Source: Chitinophaga filiformis
GTDB taxonomy: Bacteria > Bacteroidota > Bacteroidia > Chitinophagales > Chitinophagaceae
NCBI RefSeq assembly: GCF_021646545.1
Contig: NZ_JAKIRP010000002.1
Coordinates: 682,001-746,000, forward strand
Direction of reading: 5' to 3'
Length of the DNA: 64,000 bases
The translations under genes and the position numbers were made by a program. This document shows positions 1-9,481 of the stretch, piece after piece. Position 1 is the stretch's first letter, and each line of letters begins with the position of its first letter. A model generated the notes under the pieces. The model saw only the letters and a list, made by a program, of their open reading frames with translations. It was not told the origin of the DNA and did no database searches.

Positions 1-1305
1 GTTTACTTTTAATTCAATACCCGCTGCCGAGTGAAAGGTGTTGTTAAGCGTAAGGAAAACGTCGTGTGAGGAACGTTGATAGTTATACCGCATATCATCT
101 GGTTTATACCTTATGCGGGTGTTTGCATTACCATAAGTATAGTATAATCCCAGTTGCGAGTTAAACTCATCATTGTAATATTCGATATTGTAGAGTCCCT
201 GCGATTGTAACAGATAGTTAAAGTCTTTTTTGTTCCTGTCTGTATACATACCATCCGTCCACCCTGCAGTACCTGGCTTGTAGCTTTCCACAGTGTTTTC
301 CAGTACATGCTGGAGAGACTGGGTAAGTTTGACATCAAACCGGGACGTTTTCAAGGCTAAAACCAGAGAGGCATTCTGTTCTGTAGAGCGGTAACGATTG
401 CCATTGTCTTTCAGCAGGAACAAGGGATTATCAGCCATATTACTATAACTGCGTTGTGCTTCTCCATTCGTTGTTCCTTGTATATTGCTGAAAGATGCCG
501 GCGTAAGGAGTGCGTTCTGATAAGCTCTGTTCAGAAAGCCTGTCCTGTTGCCGTTGGAAAGTTGGTCATGGTTGTATAGATAGGCGGCTTTGATATTTAA
601 CCACTTGATGCTGGTCCCTATGTCTGCCCCCAGTGTCTGTGAAATCCTGTTATTCTCTTTGATGATCGTATTCTCGTTAGTTTGTCCCAGTTTCAGCCCG
701 AAGTTCCATGTACGTTTACCATACCGGAAAAGTTCTCCCGATATTTTCAGCTGATGAGAATGGGCGACGGCGGTCCGGAAGATGCTGTTATTATAGGCAG
801 TGGCAGCTTTCCCGTTGCCTGTGCCTATGGGCACAAGTCTGCCGTTCTGATCGTAGGGGTAATTACTCCCATCAAATTCAAGAGCATGTATATTAGGCCC
901 ATAGCTGAATATTTCTCCTGTTTCCGGCCCTCTCCAGGCCAGCGCTCCATTAACGGAGCGTCCCTGCACATAATCAGATTGCAGCTCCGGAAGCCTGTTG
1001 TGGCTTTTTATCTCGATGGTCCCGCTATATTTGGTTGAAAGAGAAAGATAGCGTGTATATTGTGGTGATATCTGCAGAGAATTGCCCGATATCTTTACAC
1101 GCCTGACGCCAAAATCAGGATGGAACGGACCTTTCAGCTTCAGAGGGGTATTTCTGCTATTACTGACCGAGTCTACAGGATCGATGTTACCTCTGAGTTT
1201 TCTTACCTGCTCCATATAGTCCCCGGAGATAATGGGTTCCACGCTGCTACGCACCTGAGCGGCTGCCAGGGCGGGAAGTAAAAGAAGGAGTAAAGTAAAT
1301 TTCAA
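1..1305 (-). CDS. SusC-like TonB-dependent outer-membrane barrel, C-terminus off the left edge
   Basis: The reading frame is open from a TTG at 1305 to the left edge (435 codons, no stop). It starts with a clear signal peptide: MKFTLLLL, more Leu, then LPALAAAQ. What follows reads as barrel strands typical of SusC/RagA proteins, with a YVQGRSVNGALAW segment, a GPETGEIFSYGP segment, the phrase HSHQLKISGELFRYGKRTW, and a later NPLFLLKDNGNRYRS loop. SusC family members normally carry a carboxypeptidase-like domain and a plug before the barrel. Here the barrel-type sequence begins within about 60 residues of the signal peptide, so the plug seems absent. The likely role is an outer-membrane porin or receptor-like barrel; transport activity is uncertain without a plug. 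The TTG start is chosen because the signal peptide follows it directly. Confidence 0.7.
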   Translation of the reverse strand, partial: MKFTLLLLLLPALAAAQVRSSVEPIISGDYMEQVRKLRGNIDPVDSVSNSRNTPLKLKGPFHPDFGVRRVKISGNSLQISPQYTRYLSLSTKYSGTIEIKSHNRLPELQSDYVQGRSVNGALAWRGPETGEIFSYGPNIHALEFDGSNYPYDQNGRLVPIGTGNGKAATAYNNSIFRTAVAHSHQLKISGELFRYGKRTWNFGLKLGQTNENTIIKENNRISQTLGADIGTSIKWLNIKAAYLYNHDQLSNGNRTGFLNRAYQNALLTPASFSNIQGTTNGEAQRSYSNMADNPLFLLKDNGNRYRSTEQNASLVLALKTSRFDVKLTQSLQHVLENTVESYKPGTAGWTDGMYTDRNKKDFNYLLQSQGLYNIEYYNDEFNSQLGLYYTYGNANTRIRYKPDDMRYNYQRSSHDVFLTLNNTFHSAAGIELKVN

Positions 1306-1450
1306 GGTATTAGATTTAGGTGATATAAATATAGTGATTCCGGTGGTCCATGTTCCGGCTGTATGATGCAGGGTTTATCAGGATTCCATAAATGGGGTAA
1401 GAAAAATATATATGGCTGGTTATTATGGGGGTTCCGGAGGACTGGGGAAA

Positions 1451-1484
1451 CCCGGCTGAAAAGTATGTTGGCTTTTCAGCCGGG
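1451..1484 (-). terminator. hairpin terminator downstream of the cytochrome c lipoprotein
   Basis: A perfect 13-bp stem (1451-1463 with 1472-1484) has an 8-nt loop. It lies about 60 bp past the stop of the minus-strand gene that ends at 1546. On the minus strand only a short T run follows, so it is a weak intrinsic terminator by that criterion. Confidence 0.55.
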
Positions 1485-1545
1485 ATATTAATTAAGCTAT
1501 ATACGACTGGCGGATTGTGCCTGTCCTAAATGATCACCAATTCTT

Positions 1546-3156
1546 TCAATAGCCCCCGCGGTGATTCATGCAGTTGCAGTACTCCTTCATAGCCTTTACC
1601 CGCTGTGCTTCCTGTTCCAGCTGCTGCCTTTGTGTGGAAGGTTCTTTCTTGTTAACCCTGGTAAGGAAGTCTGGCAATTGCAGTCCGGCAATCTGTTTCT
1701 GGATATCGCTTTCAGAAATGGTGTCCAGTGTCAGACTTATAGCCTGGCTATCGGCCGTAATAAAGCTGGCACTACCAAAGTACAGTTGTGGATTATTTTT
1801 ATTCTCTCCGATAGCTACGATGTATGCCCTGACGCCCAAGGGAAGCGGAATGGAGCCATCTTCCTCATAAAATCCGTACACATTACTATCCTTCAGATAT
1901 CCACCTTCTGTCATTATTTTATGTGAGGGAATAACCAGAAAGACGGAAATGCTTTGGTCTTCTCTTTCAGCAATGGTGACGGTCAGTTTGCCTGGGCTCA
2001 GGTCACTGGCGTTCTGCAATGCCATGTCTATATTATACCAACCGAAGGTATTGATATCTATTGTGTAGTAAAACGATGTGTTGTTTTTCGGCTCTATTAA
2101 GTTGTTGTATACTATGGCTGGTAGGGTATCTGGTATGACATCGCCTGTTAAAAGCTGGTTGCCGGCATCGAGTATCGTATTCGTTATGTTAATGAAGTTT
2201 TCATCATTATCCGCTTTGCTGGCCAGATCAAATATGATATTATAGTACCCACAGCTATCTGGCAGGGCAGATGCATTACTGGAGGAATCACATGGCGAAT
2301 AGTCAGAAGCATATTCCCCTATGTATGAAAAGATATCATTGAGCTCCTCGTTGTTCAGGGATGGAAATCCTGGCATTACTTGTTTCTCATACGCATTAAA
2401 CAGGTTAATGGAATACCTATGACCACTGGCAATTAGTGCACCACTGTTACGAATGAAACTAAATAGTGTAGCTGTATCATTGTTCCAGCGTTGCATTACA
2501 TCACGTAAAGCAGGACCTGTAATTTGCTTATGCACATTGTGACAAGATGCGCAATTCAGTTGGAATAATGCTTTCCCGTGTTGAGGATCGTTAAAATTCG
2601 ACGTTTCATCTATGGCTATCAGATCGGTAGCAGGAGTAACTTCAGGAACGATCCTGCCCTCAGCCGAGCCAGGTGTATCCTGCTTCGCAGGTAGCGGCTG
2701 CGGGTCCACCCAGTTAATACCATTCTTTTCCGTTTCTCCCTTATAAAGTTGCATGCCATTGACTACCTCATTAGTAGGGATCTTTACTTGTAAGGGCTTC
2801 AACATGCTCACCTTTGCACCTTTAGCCGCATTTATATAAATCATACCGCCGCTCTGTAGCGGTTGTCCATTACTCTGGGTGCGCAGTCCTGCCAGTAGCA
2901 TTTGTTCTATGCTGAGCGCTTCTTTGACTTCCAGGCGGGCTGTTTTACCTTCTTTTGCCTTTAATGCATGTGCAGGAATAATGATAAAGGTACCGCCGTT
3001 AAGCGCCAGGGTGGTATCCCTCTCTGTATTGACATCAAATAATTGTGATGGAAGTCTGGAAGGGTTAAGCATGGCCGGTAAGGGTGGTACGGAGGGTAAC
3101 GAATTACAGCTTGCCAGCAGGAGCAGCAAGGCACAGGTACGGAATAAATTGTTCAT
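1546..3156 (-). CDS. lipoprotein with a beta-sandwich N-terminus and an embedded cytochrome c domain
   Basis: This is a 536-residue protein exported as a lipoprotein: the lipobox LLAS-C puts the lipidated Cys at residue 17. Residues about 40-150 look like a beta-sandwich module of Bacteroidota envelope proteins, with [12 protein letters not shown] and [11 protein letters not shown] (ZU5-like, inferred). Residues about 192-285 are a class I cytochrome c domain: CASCH at 202-206 binds haem and Met261 in KQVMPGFP is the probable distal ligand. The remaining roughly 240 residues are not recognised; a conserved-looking YCNCMNH lies near the C-terminus. It probably acts at the periplasmic or outer-membrane face in electron transfer. 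The partner is unknown and no oxidase or dehydrogenase gene is adjacent. Confidence 0.75.
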   Translation of the reverse strand: MNNLFRTCALLLLLASCNSLPSVPPLPAMLNPSRLPSQLFDVNTERDTTLALNGGTFIIIPAHALKAKEGKTARLEVKEALSIEQMLLAGLRTQSNGQPLQSGGMIYINAAKGAKVSMLKPLQVKIPTNEVVNGMQLYKGETEKNGINWVDPQPLPAKQDTPGSAEGRIVPEVTPATDLIAIDETSNFNDPQHGKALFQLNCASCHNVHKQITGPALRDVMQRWNNDTATLFSFIRNSGALIASGHRYSINLFNAYEKQVMPGFPSLNNEELNDIFSYIGEYASDYSPCDSSSNASALPDSCGYYNIIFDLASKADNDENFINITNTILDAGNQLLTGDVIPDTLPAIVYNNLIEPKNNTSFYYTIDINTFGWYNIDMALQNASDLSPGKLTVTIAEREDQSISVFLVIPSHKIMTEGGYLKDSNVYGFYEEDGSIPLPLGVRAYIVAIGENKNNPQLYFGSASFITADSQAISLTLDTISESDIQKQIAGLQLPDFLTRVNKKEPSTQRQQLEQEAQRVKAMKEYCNCMNHRGGY

Positions 3157-3263
3157 AGTAATAGTTTACTTAGTATGAATGTAAGATCATACGTCAGATC
3201 AGAATATGACGAAAGTCATCTTTGTAAATTACATGGTTACCTGCGTCCACCAGGTGCCTGAAT

Positions 3264-3292
3264 AAAAAGGCTGCATCATTACTGATACAGCC
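3264..3292 (-). terminator. intrinsic terminator of the DUF4349 gene
   Basis: The stem GGCTG-ATCA pairs with TGAT-CAGCC across one mismatch and a short loop (3269-3292). Read on the minus strand it is followed by five T. It sits 24 bp past the stop of the minus-strand gene ending at 3316. Confidence 0.65.
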
Positions 3293-3315
3293 CCTTTCGT
3301 GTATTCAAAGCATCT

Positions 3316-4170
3316 TTAATGCCTTACCATCATTCTCCGGTAACCAAACCAGCCTGCAACCACCACTATAAGGAAAGGCCAGCAGGAGAGGAGGAATACG
3401 AAAACATTACTGAGCGTTTCCGTACCAGCAACCAGCGCGGTTAATATTCTTGTACCAAAACCGGCACGCGTTACCTTGTCGGGATTGACGATCACCTGTA
3501 TATCTGCCTGCTGTGGCTGAAACAATTGCACAGAGAATGTTGCATAGTGTACATCATCCAGGATAGCCAGGTTAGCGATTCTGCGGTTCGTGCCTTCATC
3601 GTATCGTTGATCCTGGTAAGTGGCTACATCCAACGCTGTACCTTTCGCTGTTGGCTTTAGTACTGCCGGTTCAGGCGCGTCATTCTTTAATGAATTAGAG
3701 AGATAGAGCAGTGTTTTGTCTTCGTCTTTCATTGTACGATAATCAATGAAAGTCGCCATTGACGTCAATGTATGCACGACAGAATCAAGACTGGCCGCAG
3801 GCACGCGTAAGGTCAGCGTTGCTGTAGGTGTATACAACTGTACACGCTTTAATGAATCTACAGAATAGGGCAGGTCCTGCGTCATCGCCACATCATTATG
3901 CATCGTGCTTTCTCCGACCATTCCACCTACTCCTATAACAGTATGCTCCAACGCTGACAATGAGCTGAATACATTGCTGACGCGGCATCGTACATCTGCA
4001 GTACGAACCCTTTTACGGGAAGGGGAATTAAGTGCGGTAATGTCGTTTGCTAAATTCGTGGAATCAGCCGTGGATACAAAGGCTTCTTCCTCTTTTGAAA
4101 GACTTGAAGGCGCAGTTGAACACGCGGCAGCCAGCAGCACTGGTGCCATTAAATATAGGGGAATACGCAT
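3316..4170 (-). CDS. DUF4349 domain lipoprotein
   Basis: A 284-residue lipoprotein (signal MRIPLYLMAPVLLAAAC, lipidated Cys17). The central part carries the DUF4349 pattern: a repeated extracytoplasmic alpha/beta region with LTLRVPAASLDSVVHTL and an IDYRTM-xDED stretch. It ends with one transmembrane helix (FVFLLSCWPFLIVVVAGWFGY) and a basic tail. It is predicted to be anchored at both ends in the cell envelope. The family has no established biochemical role; some members are proposed to be involved in membrane-stress signalling. It has its own terminator and appears monocistronic. Confidence 0.8.
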   Translation of the reverse strand: MRIPLYLMAPVLLAAACSTAPSSLSKEEEAFVSTADSTNLANDITALNSPSRKRVRTADVRCRVSNVFSSLSALEHTVIGVGGMVGESTMHNDVAMTQDLPYSVDSLKRVQLYTPTATLTLRVPAASLDSVVHTLTSMATFIDYRTMKDEDKTLLYLSNSLKNDAPEPAVLKPTAKGTALDVATYQDQRYDEGTNRRIANLAILDDVHYATFSVQLFQPQQADIQVIVNPDKVTRAGFGTRILTALVAGTETLSNVFVFLLSCWPFLIVVVAGWFGYRRMMVRH

Positions 4171-4298
4171 AAATGGTGTTTACATTTTATACCGCAAACA
4201 CGCAAAAGGTAACCTTAAAAGAAATGTTAAAGTGAAACAGGGTGTTTGGCATGAATTGGAATCCTTTTTGTGATGGTAAACCCATTAAACCTTATAAG

Positions 4299-4472
4299 AT
4301 GACAGATAATAAACCAAAACAGGACGATCAGAAACCTGTGCAGCAAAACACCGGAGAGCAAAAGCCTGTCGACGAAAAGGCGGAAAAATATATAAAAGAA
4401 GCGGGGAGTATTGAAGACATACCCGATGCCGAAGAACAAAAAGAGGCAGATGATAAAATGAAAAAAGACTGA
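4299..4472 (+). CDS. small acidic hydrophilic protein, unknown function
   Basis: A 57-residue protein that is very rich in Lys, Glu, Asp and Gln and has no hydrophobic segment, so it is likely cytoplasmic and disordered. I chose ATG 4299 (MTDNKPKQDDQ) because composition changes abruptly there. Upstream in-frame starts at 4251 (ATG) and 4242 (GTG) would add 16-19 residues with Trp, Cys and Pro. The stop lies one base before the next gene's ATG, so the two are probably co-transcribed. I do not recognise the family. Confidence 0.5.
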   Translation: MTDNKPKQDDQKPVQQNTGEQKPVDEKAEKYIKEAGSIEDIPDAEEQKEADDKMKKD

Positions 4473-4473
4473 T

Positions 4474-4755
4474 ATGGTGAGAGTTTACTTTAATCCTGAC
4501 TATACCCTGGACTCTCCGCTGATTGGCGATGAAGTGAAGATCGAACATCTGCAGCATATTGCTGATGTGGATGTAAACGACCTGCAGGAGGCATTTGAGC
4601 TTTGTCAGAATACTGACCAGCCATGGACGAACAAAAGCGAGGTGACGCCTGATGTAGTTGTAGCAGATGGTACCCGGTCCGTAGCGCCGGGAGATGTACT
4701 GGAGTTTGAAGGAGAATGGTTCCTGGTAGGGCCGGCCGATTTTCAACGGATCTGA
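4474..4755 (+). CDS. hypothetical 93-residue protein (YodC-like short beta protein)
   Basis: A soluble protein with the C-terminal pattern VAPGDVLEFEGEWFLVGP, which looks like a small SH3-like or YodC-type beta-barrel. This is inference from pattern only. There is no signal peptide. It starts one base after the stop of the small acidic protein, so the two probably form a pair. Its stop abuts the stop of the convergent gene at 4756 with no intergenic base. Confidence 0.6.
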   Translation: MVRVYFNPDYTLDSPLIGDEVKIEHLQHIADVDVNDLQEAFELCQNTDQPWTNKSEVTPDVVVADGTRSVAPGDVLEFEGEWFLVGPADFQRI

Positions 4756-4983
4756 TCACATCGTTTCCAGCTCTATTAATGTTCCAATCTCTTTCGCCCG
4801 GGGCGTGAGTTGCTCACCTTCATACCAGTTCTCATTGCCATTCTCATCTGTCTTAATAGTGATGTTCAGATGACCGTCCTCCCCGGCTACATATACAAGG
4901 AATGTCCGCCTTCCACCGGTATCCTCTACGTCTACCCGGGTTTCCTCCCCGTTATAGGTGATATAAAATGTTTTGCGGTTCAT
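4756..4983 (-). CDS. hypothetical 75-residue protein
   Basis: A short soluble protein, MNRKTFYITYNGEETRVDVE at its start, with alternating hydrophobic residues that suggest a small beta-sheet fold. A related style of short protein is common in Bacteroidota, but I assign no family. It is convergent with the gene ending at 4755, with the two stops adjacent. The opposite-strand readings here are less plausible because they are low-complexity or cysteine-scattered. Confidence 0.55.
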   Translation of the reverse strand: MNRKTFYITYNGEETRVDVEDTGGRRTFLVYVAGEDGHLNITIKTDENGNENWYEGEQLTPRAKEIGTLIELETM

Positions 4984-5050
4984 CGTTTTATGTTTTACTT
5001 AGTTGCCTGAAAAACTATGCCAGAACGATAAGCAATCTTAGCCATTACGC

Positions 5051-6133
5051 ATGAAGAAATTTATAAGAAACATCATAGTACGGTTGTCAAACTCGGTATC
5101 TTCCAATCCGGACAAGCAACTGGTATTCGATTCATTATCGCAGTTATATAAACAGATATGTGACGGTAAGAAGGACAAAGGACTTGTATTGACATGTGAC
5201 TATGAAAAAACTTCCATGATCATTTTTTCAGATCAGCATAAGGGCGGCAAAGGTGGGTCTGATGATTTTATACTGGCAGAAGCATCGTATCTGGCTGCCT
5301 TACGTTATTATTACGAGAAGGGGTTTACGCTCGTGAACCTGGGAGATTGTGAAGAGCTGTGGGAAAATAAGCCATCTGTTGTAGTGGAAAAGAACAGGGT
5401 ATCCCTGTTGGAAGAAGCCCGTTTTCTGCAACAAGGACGTTATTACAGGATAGTGGGCAACCATGACCTGGAATGGAACTACCATATCCCTAGAGATATG
5501 TATCTGAAGCCTTTATTTGGAAAGGATCTTAAAATTTACGAAGGGCTTGTACTGAAAATGAGATACAAGGACGCTGATGAGACGATCTTTCTGGCCCACG
5601 GTCATCAGGGAGATCTGAGAAGCGACGGAAATGCTTTCAGTAAATGGTTTGTAGCGGCTATATGGACGCCTGTGCAGCGCTGGTTTGATGTAAGACTCGA
5701 TACACTTTCAGATAATTTTGACATGGTAGATGAACATAATGTCATTATGTATGAATGGAGCCAGCAGTATAAGAAAACACTATTGATATCAGGACACACA
5801 CATAAACCGGTATTTGCATCTATGGACCATATAGACCGGCTGAGCAAACAACTGGTGAAAGCAACAGCAAAAAATGATGAAGAACGCATTAAGTCCCTGC
5901 AGGAGGCTTTAGAAAAGAGGAAAGCAGAATATGCCGGAAAGCATTTCGTGAAGACAATGGTAAGCCCCAGTTATTTCAACACCGGCTGTTGCTGTTTCAG
6001 CGATGGGGATATTACAGGCATTGAGATCAATGAAGGATTTATCCGTCTTATCAAATGGGAGCAGGAAGGAAAGAACATAAACAGGATAGTACTGGAAGAA
6101 GCGCCGCTGGATTACCTGTTTGATCAGCTATAA
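5051..6133 (+). CDS. calcineurin-like metallophosphoesterase
   Basis: A 360-residue cytoplasmic protein with the full set of binuclear metal motifs: SDQHKGG (D61, H63), NLGDCEELWE (D99), GNHD (136-139), an HGHQGD block around 180, and SGHTHKP around 250. This order defines the calcineurin-like phosphoesterase superfamily, which hydrolyses phosphomonoesters or phosphodiesters with two metal ions. An insertion after the last motif contains a charged helical segment, and a CCCF stretch follows near residue 315. The substrate cannot be told from sequence. It is a single gene, convergent with the aldo/keto reductase at 6150. Confidence 0.85.
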   Translation: MKKFIRNIIVRLSNSVSSNPDKQLVFDSLSQLYKQICDGKKDKGLVLTCDYEKTSMIIFSDQHKGGKGGSDDFILAEASYLAALRYYYEKGFTLVNLGDCEELWENKPSVVVEKNRVSLLEEARFLQQGRYYRIVGNHDLEWNYHIPRDMYLKPLFGKDLKIYEGLVLKMRYKDADETIFLAHGHQGDLRSDGNAFSKWFVAAIWTPVQRWFDVRLDTLSDNFDMVDEHNVIMYEWSQQYKKTLLISGHTHKPVFASMDHIDRLSKQLVKATAKNDEERIKSLQEALEKRKAEYAGKHFVKTMVSPSYFNTGCCCFSDGDITGIEINEGFIRLIKWEQEGKNINRIVLEEAPLDYLFDQL

Positions 6134-6149
6134 ACAGCGGCGCCTTTGT

Positions 6150-7133
6150 TTAATTCTTATCCAGGAATTTTGTGTGCGATTCGTTATATCTATCGCCTAC
6201 ATTAGGGTACCTTGCCAGCAGGTCTTCGATTTCCTGCTTGTCGGCAGATGAAAGTGTAATATTCACTGCTGCAGCATTTTCCTCCAGGTATTTTCTTCGT
6301 TTAGTGCCCGGTATTGGAATGATATCATCATCCTGATTCAATACCCAGGCCAGCGCCAGTTGAGCGGCTGTACAATGCCTATTAGCAGCCAGTGCGGCAA
6401 ATTCCTGCGCCAGATTCCTGTTATTCTCTGCGTATTCTCCCTGGTAGCGAGGTAATGACTTCCTGAAGTCATTTTCCTTAAGCGCATTTACATCCAGTGT
6501 ATTGGTGACCAGGCCACGGGCCAGCGGACTGAATGGTACAAAAGAGATCTTTAGTTCCTTACAGAGCGGAAGGATCTGGTCTTCCACATCTCTTGTCAGC
6601 AGGGAGTATTCACTCTGTAATGCCGAAATCGGATGTACAGCATGGGCCTTACGTATAGAGTTCACGCCAGCTTCAGATAAGCCCAGGTAGCGCACTTTCC
6701 CTTCTTTCACCAGGTCGGCCATCGCTCCTACAGTTTCTTCAATGGGCACCTTTGGATCAACGCGGTGTACGTAGTAAAGATCGATCACGTCTGTCTGTAA
6801 TCTTCTTAGACTGTCTGTCACCGCCTTTTTCATATAAGCGGGTGAGCCGTCAAAGCCTGAAGGCTGGCCATTGGTGAACGTAAAGCCAAATTTGGTAGCG
6901 ATAAATATCTTTGACCTGTTAGGCTTTAATACTTTGGCTACCAGTTCTTCATTTTTGCCATTGGCATAAATATCTGCTGTATCCCAGAAATTGATGCCCA
7001 GTTCAATGGCCCTTTCTAATGTGGCGATGGATTCAACATCGTCTGCTTCACCATAAGCATGGTTCATGCCCATGCATCCGAGACCTATTGCAGATAATAG
7101 GACGTCTGTGTTACCTAGTTTCCTGAATTTCAT
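6150..7133 (-). CDS. aldo/keto reductase
   Basis: A 327-residue NAD(P)H-dependent oxidoreductase with a TIM-barrel fold. The N-terminus [20 protein letters not shown] is typical of the AKR12/13-like bacterial group (YakC/YajO-like). The catalytic tetrad is visible: D51 and Y56 in [12 protein letters not shown]81 in IATKFG, and H123 in YVHRVD. The C-terminal [13 protein letters not shown] block binds the cofactor phosphate. It probably reduces aldehydes or ketones; the substrate is unknown. A second, more distant aldo/keto reductase lies at 51746. Confidence 0.88.
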   Translation of the reverse strand: MKFRKLGNTDVLLSAIGLGCMGMNHAYGEADDVESIATLERAIELGINFWDTADIYANGKNEELVAKVLKPNRSKIFIATKFGFTFTNGQPSGFDGSPAYMKKAVTDSLRRLQTDVIDLYYVHRVDPKVPIEETVGAMADLVKEGKVRYLGLSEAGVNSIRKAHAVHPISALQSEYSLLTRDVEDQILPLCKELKISFVPFSPLARGLVTNTLDVNALKENDFRKSLPRYQGEYAENNRNLAQEFAALAANRHCTAAQLALAWVLNQDDDIIPIPGTKRRKYLEENAAAVNITLSSADKQEIEDLLARYPNVGDRYNESHTKFLDKN

Positions 7134-7453
7134 GAGAACCGTCGTTTGGGTTAATGTTTCTCTGTTTATCTCAATCTCTAAAGATACGACTAATAACTGG
7201 AGGTGGCGAAACCAGGGAAATCCCTGTTCCTATTGTCCTTTTTTATGTGATTCTTGGTTAGTGGTTATACGAAAAAGAGGTGAAGGCAGAAGTTCGATAC
7301 AATGGATCCTGAGCATATGAAGTGGATGAGTACCCAGGTACAAAACGGAAGTAACGTATACTGTCCTGAAATCAGAAGGCTGACCAACGAAGTGAATAGA
7401 TCTTCGCAGGTCAGCCCTTTTTATTGCAATGATCGCTATTGGTGCAATCGTTA
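7134..7453. other. intergenic region with one hairpin and no gene
   Basis: The short readings here lack coding character. The only structure I see is the hairpin at 7378-7416. The part next to 7133 should hold the promoter of the aldo/keto reductase, but no exact TAnnTTTG box is present. The nearest is TATCTTTA. Confidence 0.5.
7378..7416. terminator. hairpin downstream of the DUF4197 gene
   Basis: GGCTGACC (7378-7385) pairs with GGTCAGCC (7409-7416), with a second CGAAG/CTTCG stem inside. A T-rich run follows on the plus strand, but the only gene ending here is the minus-strand one at 7454. It may act on either strand. Confidence 0.5.
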
Positions 7454-8194
7454 TTATTTTGTTTGTTGCTGTGCCTGCGCGCTTCCAAACACTGTTTTCA
7501 GCAGATCGGTTACACGGGCGGCAGGGTCTTGTCTGATCTTCTGCTCTTCAATTGCTACTTCCTGGAAGATACCTGCAATCGCCTTTTCGGTTACGTAGGC
7601 GGTCAGGTCGGTATTCACCGGAGTGGAAGAGAACTTGTTATATACGGTGAAAAGGTCTGACCAGTATTTGGTAGCATCCACTTTCTTCAGGGCATCGCCA
7701 ATAACCGGTTTGAACGCAGTGGTGAGTGCAGCAGTGGTTTTACTTTTGAAGTAGTTGGTAGCGGCTGAGTTACCACCTTTCAGGATGCCCAGCGCATCAG
7801 TGATCGTCATTTGTTTGATAGCGTTCACGAAAATAGGAGCGGCGGATTTTGCAGCTTCTTCTGCACCTCTGTTCATGGACAGGATGGCCTTATCCACTAC
7901 ACTGCCCAGACCTACATTACGCAGGGTGTTTTCCACTTTCTGCGCCTCGGGAGGCATCAGGATCTTCAGCGCAGCGTTGGCAAAAAAGCCGTTGGCAGCG
8001 GAAAGCTTGTTTGCACTGTTCTGAGTACCAATAGTAAGTGCTTCTTTCAGCGCGGCAGCAATCTGTGCAGAGCTTAGTCCACCGGCAGTAGGCAGATTGT
8101 TAGGCAGGTTATTCAGGATCTGTTGTGACGTTTCACAACCAGTGCTGGTTAAAAGCAGTGCGGCTAAAATACATGCAAAAAAGCCTTGTTTCAT
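7454..8194 (-). CDS. DUF4197 domain lipoprotein
   Basis: A 246-residue protein starting at ATG 8194 (MKQGFFACILAALLL, lipobox TSTGC). The frame could extend to 8233, but the signal peptide and a promoter-like box at 8231-8238 argue for the shorter form. The body matches the DUF4197 pattern, a helical, Ala-rich protein with LKEALTIGTQNSANKLS, ILMPPEAQKVENTLR and DAKxYWSDL-type segments (here DATKYWSDLF). The family is found in envelope lipoproteins of Proteobacteria and Bacteroidota; its function is unknown. Confidence 0.85.
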   Translation of the reverse strand: MKQGFFACILAALLLTSTGCETSQQILNNLPNNLPTAGGLSSAQIAAALKEALTIGTQNSANKLSAANGFFANAALKILMPPEAQKVENTLRNVGLGSVVDKAILSMNRGAEEAAKSAAPIFVNAIKQMTITDALGILKGGNSAATNYFKSKTTAALTTAFKPVIGDALKKVDATKYWSDLFTVYNKFSSTPVNTDLTAYVTEKAIAGIFQEVAIEEQKIRQDPAARVTDLLKTVFGSAQAQQQTK

Positions 8195-8230
8195 AATTGA
8201 TTGTATTACATTCATAAATGTTAGAGATGG

Positions 8231-8238
8231 CAAAGATA
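8231..8238 (-). promoter_or_regulatory. promoter -7 box for the DUF4197 gene
   Basis: The minus strand reads TATCTTTG, an exact match to the Bacteroidota TAnnTTTG box. It gives a leader of about 30 nt before ATG 8194. No good -33 TTTG is seen. Confidence 0.45.
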
Positions 8239-8446
8239 GATTTTTCTTTTTAATAGAATATTCCCTTTAAAAATGCGATATTGCATAAGGAGAAAGCAAT
8301 AATCCCTTACAATCAGGAACACTATTAAGTATGTAGTGAAGAACAATTTTGAAGCCAGAGAAAGAGAAAAAACAGCTTAAACTGAGTCAGTAACCGAGAG
8401 CGCAGCCTGGATTTATTTTTCAGTTTGCCGTATTTAAAAATTCCAC

Positions 8447-9283
8447 ATGAAAACGATCATTATCATCGTCGGCGTAACGGCCCTTTACATTCTATTCGTT
8501 GTAGTCAAACTGATCAAATTGAATCGCAGGGCGAAAGAGATTGCTCTCAGAGCAAAACAGGACCGTGCAATGCAACCTGAAGAGGAGGATACGCCGGAGT
8601 TGCATGAAGATGGCACGCTTTCGCTGCATGACAGACAATACATCGCCTGCGGCGCTAACCTGGCTTATCTGCATGGAGACCGTATGGATACACTGGAAAC
8701 AGACAGTGATCAGGAAGAGATCCGCGGAATGCTGAAAAGGGAATGGCATATCAATTCCAGGGATAAACTGCTAAACAATATTGACTGGCTGGTAAACCAT
8801 GGCCACCGCGTTTACTTCAAACCTATCTGGAATATACTCACCACACTGCCCGTAAGGGAAAGAGCGATTGAACTGGAAAAGCTGCAGGAGGAATTTACCG
8901 CGAAAGGCGATGAGATATCCGTAGACCTGTACGCTTCCAATATTTCCGAAGGCTACAAACACCTGCGCGAGGAAGCCGCATGTTTTGAAGGTAAAAAGTG
9001 TAAGCTGGATGCCCTGACATGGGACCTCGGCCGTGCTATTAATCTTTGCCGCTGGGGTTATGATGCCGGTTTCCTGTCAAGGGACGAGGCGATCGGGTAC
9101 ATCCGGAAGTTCGGCAAGGAGTTACTGCACAACTATACTACCTGGACTAATCTGGGCGAAAATTACCTGATGGGATTCGCGATGTGGAGCGGCGATCTCG
9201 AACAGCTGGATGAGCTGTATGGCGCCCATTGCGATCTGCTCTCTGAAGACAGCAGCCCCTGGGTACAACTCGAAAGTCGTTAG
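8447..9283 (+). CDS. DUF1266 domain protein with an N-terminal membrane anchor
   Basis: A 278-residue protein with one N-terminal transmembrane helix (MKTIIIIVGVTALYILFVVV) followed by a charged linker. The C-terminal half carries the DUF1266 signature: WDLGRAINLCRWGYDAGFLS, then a TTWTNLGENYLMGFAMW segment. DUF1266 proteins are often linked to polymorphic-toxin or immunity neighbourhoods, but no toxin gene is seen here. Its function is unknown. A strong terminator follows at 9322. Confidence 0.8.
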   Translation: MKTIIIIVGVTALYILFVVVKLIKLNRRAKEIALRAKQDRAMQPEEEDTPELHEDGTLSLHDRQYIACGANLAYLHGDRMDTLETDSDQEEIRGMLKREWHINSRDKLLNNIDWLVNHGHRVYFKPIWNILTTLPVRERAIELEKLQEEFTAKGDEISVDLYASNISEGYKHLREEAACFEGKKCKLDALTWDLGRAINLCRWGYDAGFLSRDEAIGYIRKFGKELLHNYTTWTNLGENYLMGFAMWSGDLEQLDELYGAHCDLLSEDSSPWVQLESR

Positions 9284-9321
9284 CAGAGGAACCGCTATAT
9301 CCTCCTTCAAAGAAATTCTGC

Positions 9322-9355
9322 AAGCCTGTATCAAAATACGATACAGGCTTTTTTA
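9322..9355 (+). terminator. intrinsic terminator after the DUF1266 gene
   Basis: AGCCTGTATC (9323-9332) pairs with GATACAGGCT (9340-9349) over a 7-nt loop, followed directly by a T run. Confidence 0.8.
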
Positions 9356-9481
9356 TGCCGGTACCGGCAGCGTGAGGTAAATCTCTTATGCGCTTGTATG
9401 CTTTGATGAAAAGGAATATACCTCTCGTACGCGTGCATGGCATGTTTTTTTCACGGCTAAAAGGGACTAAAAAAATATCGC

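Noticed and set aside
4285..4746. 153-residue reading on the minus strand
   Set aside because: It is the antisense of the two short plus-strand genes at 4299 and 4474 and has no family match.
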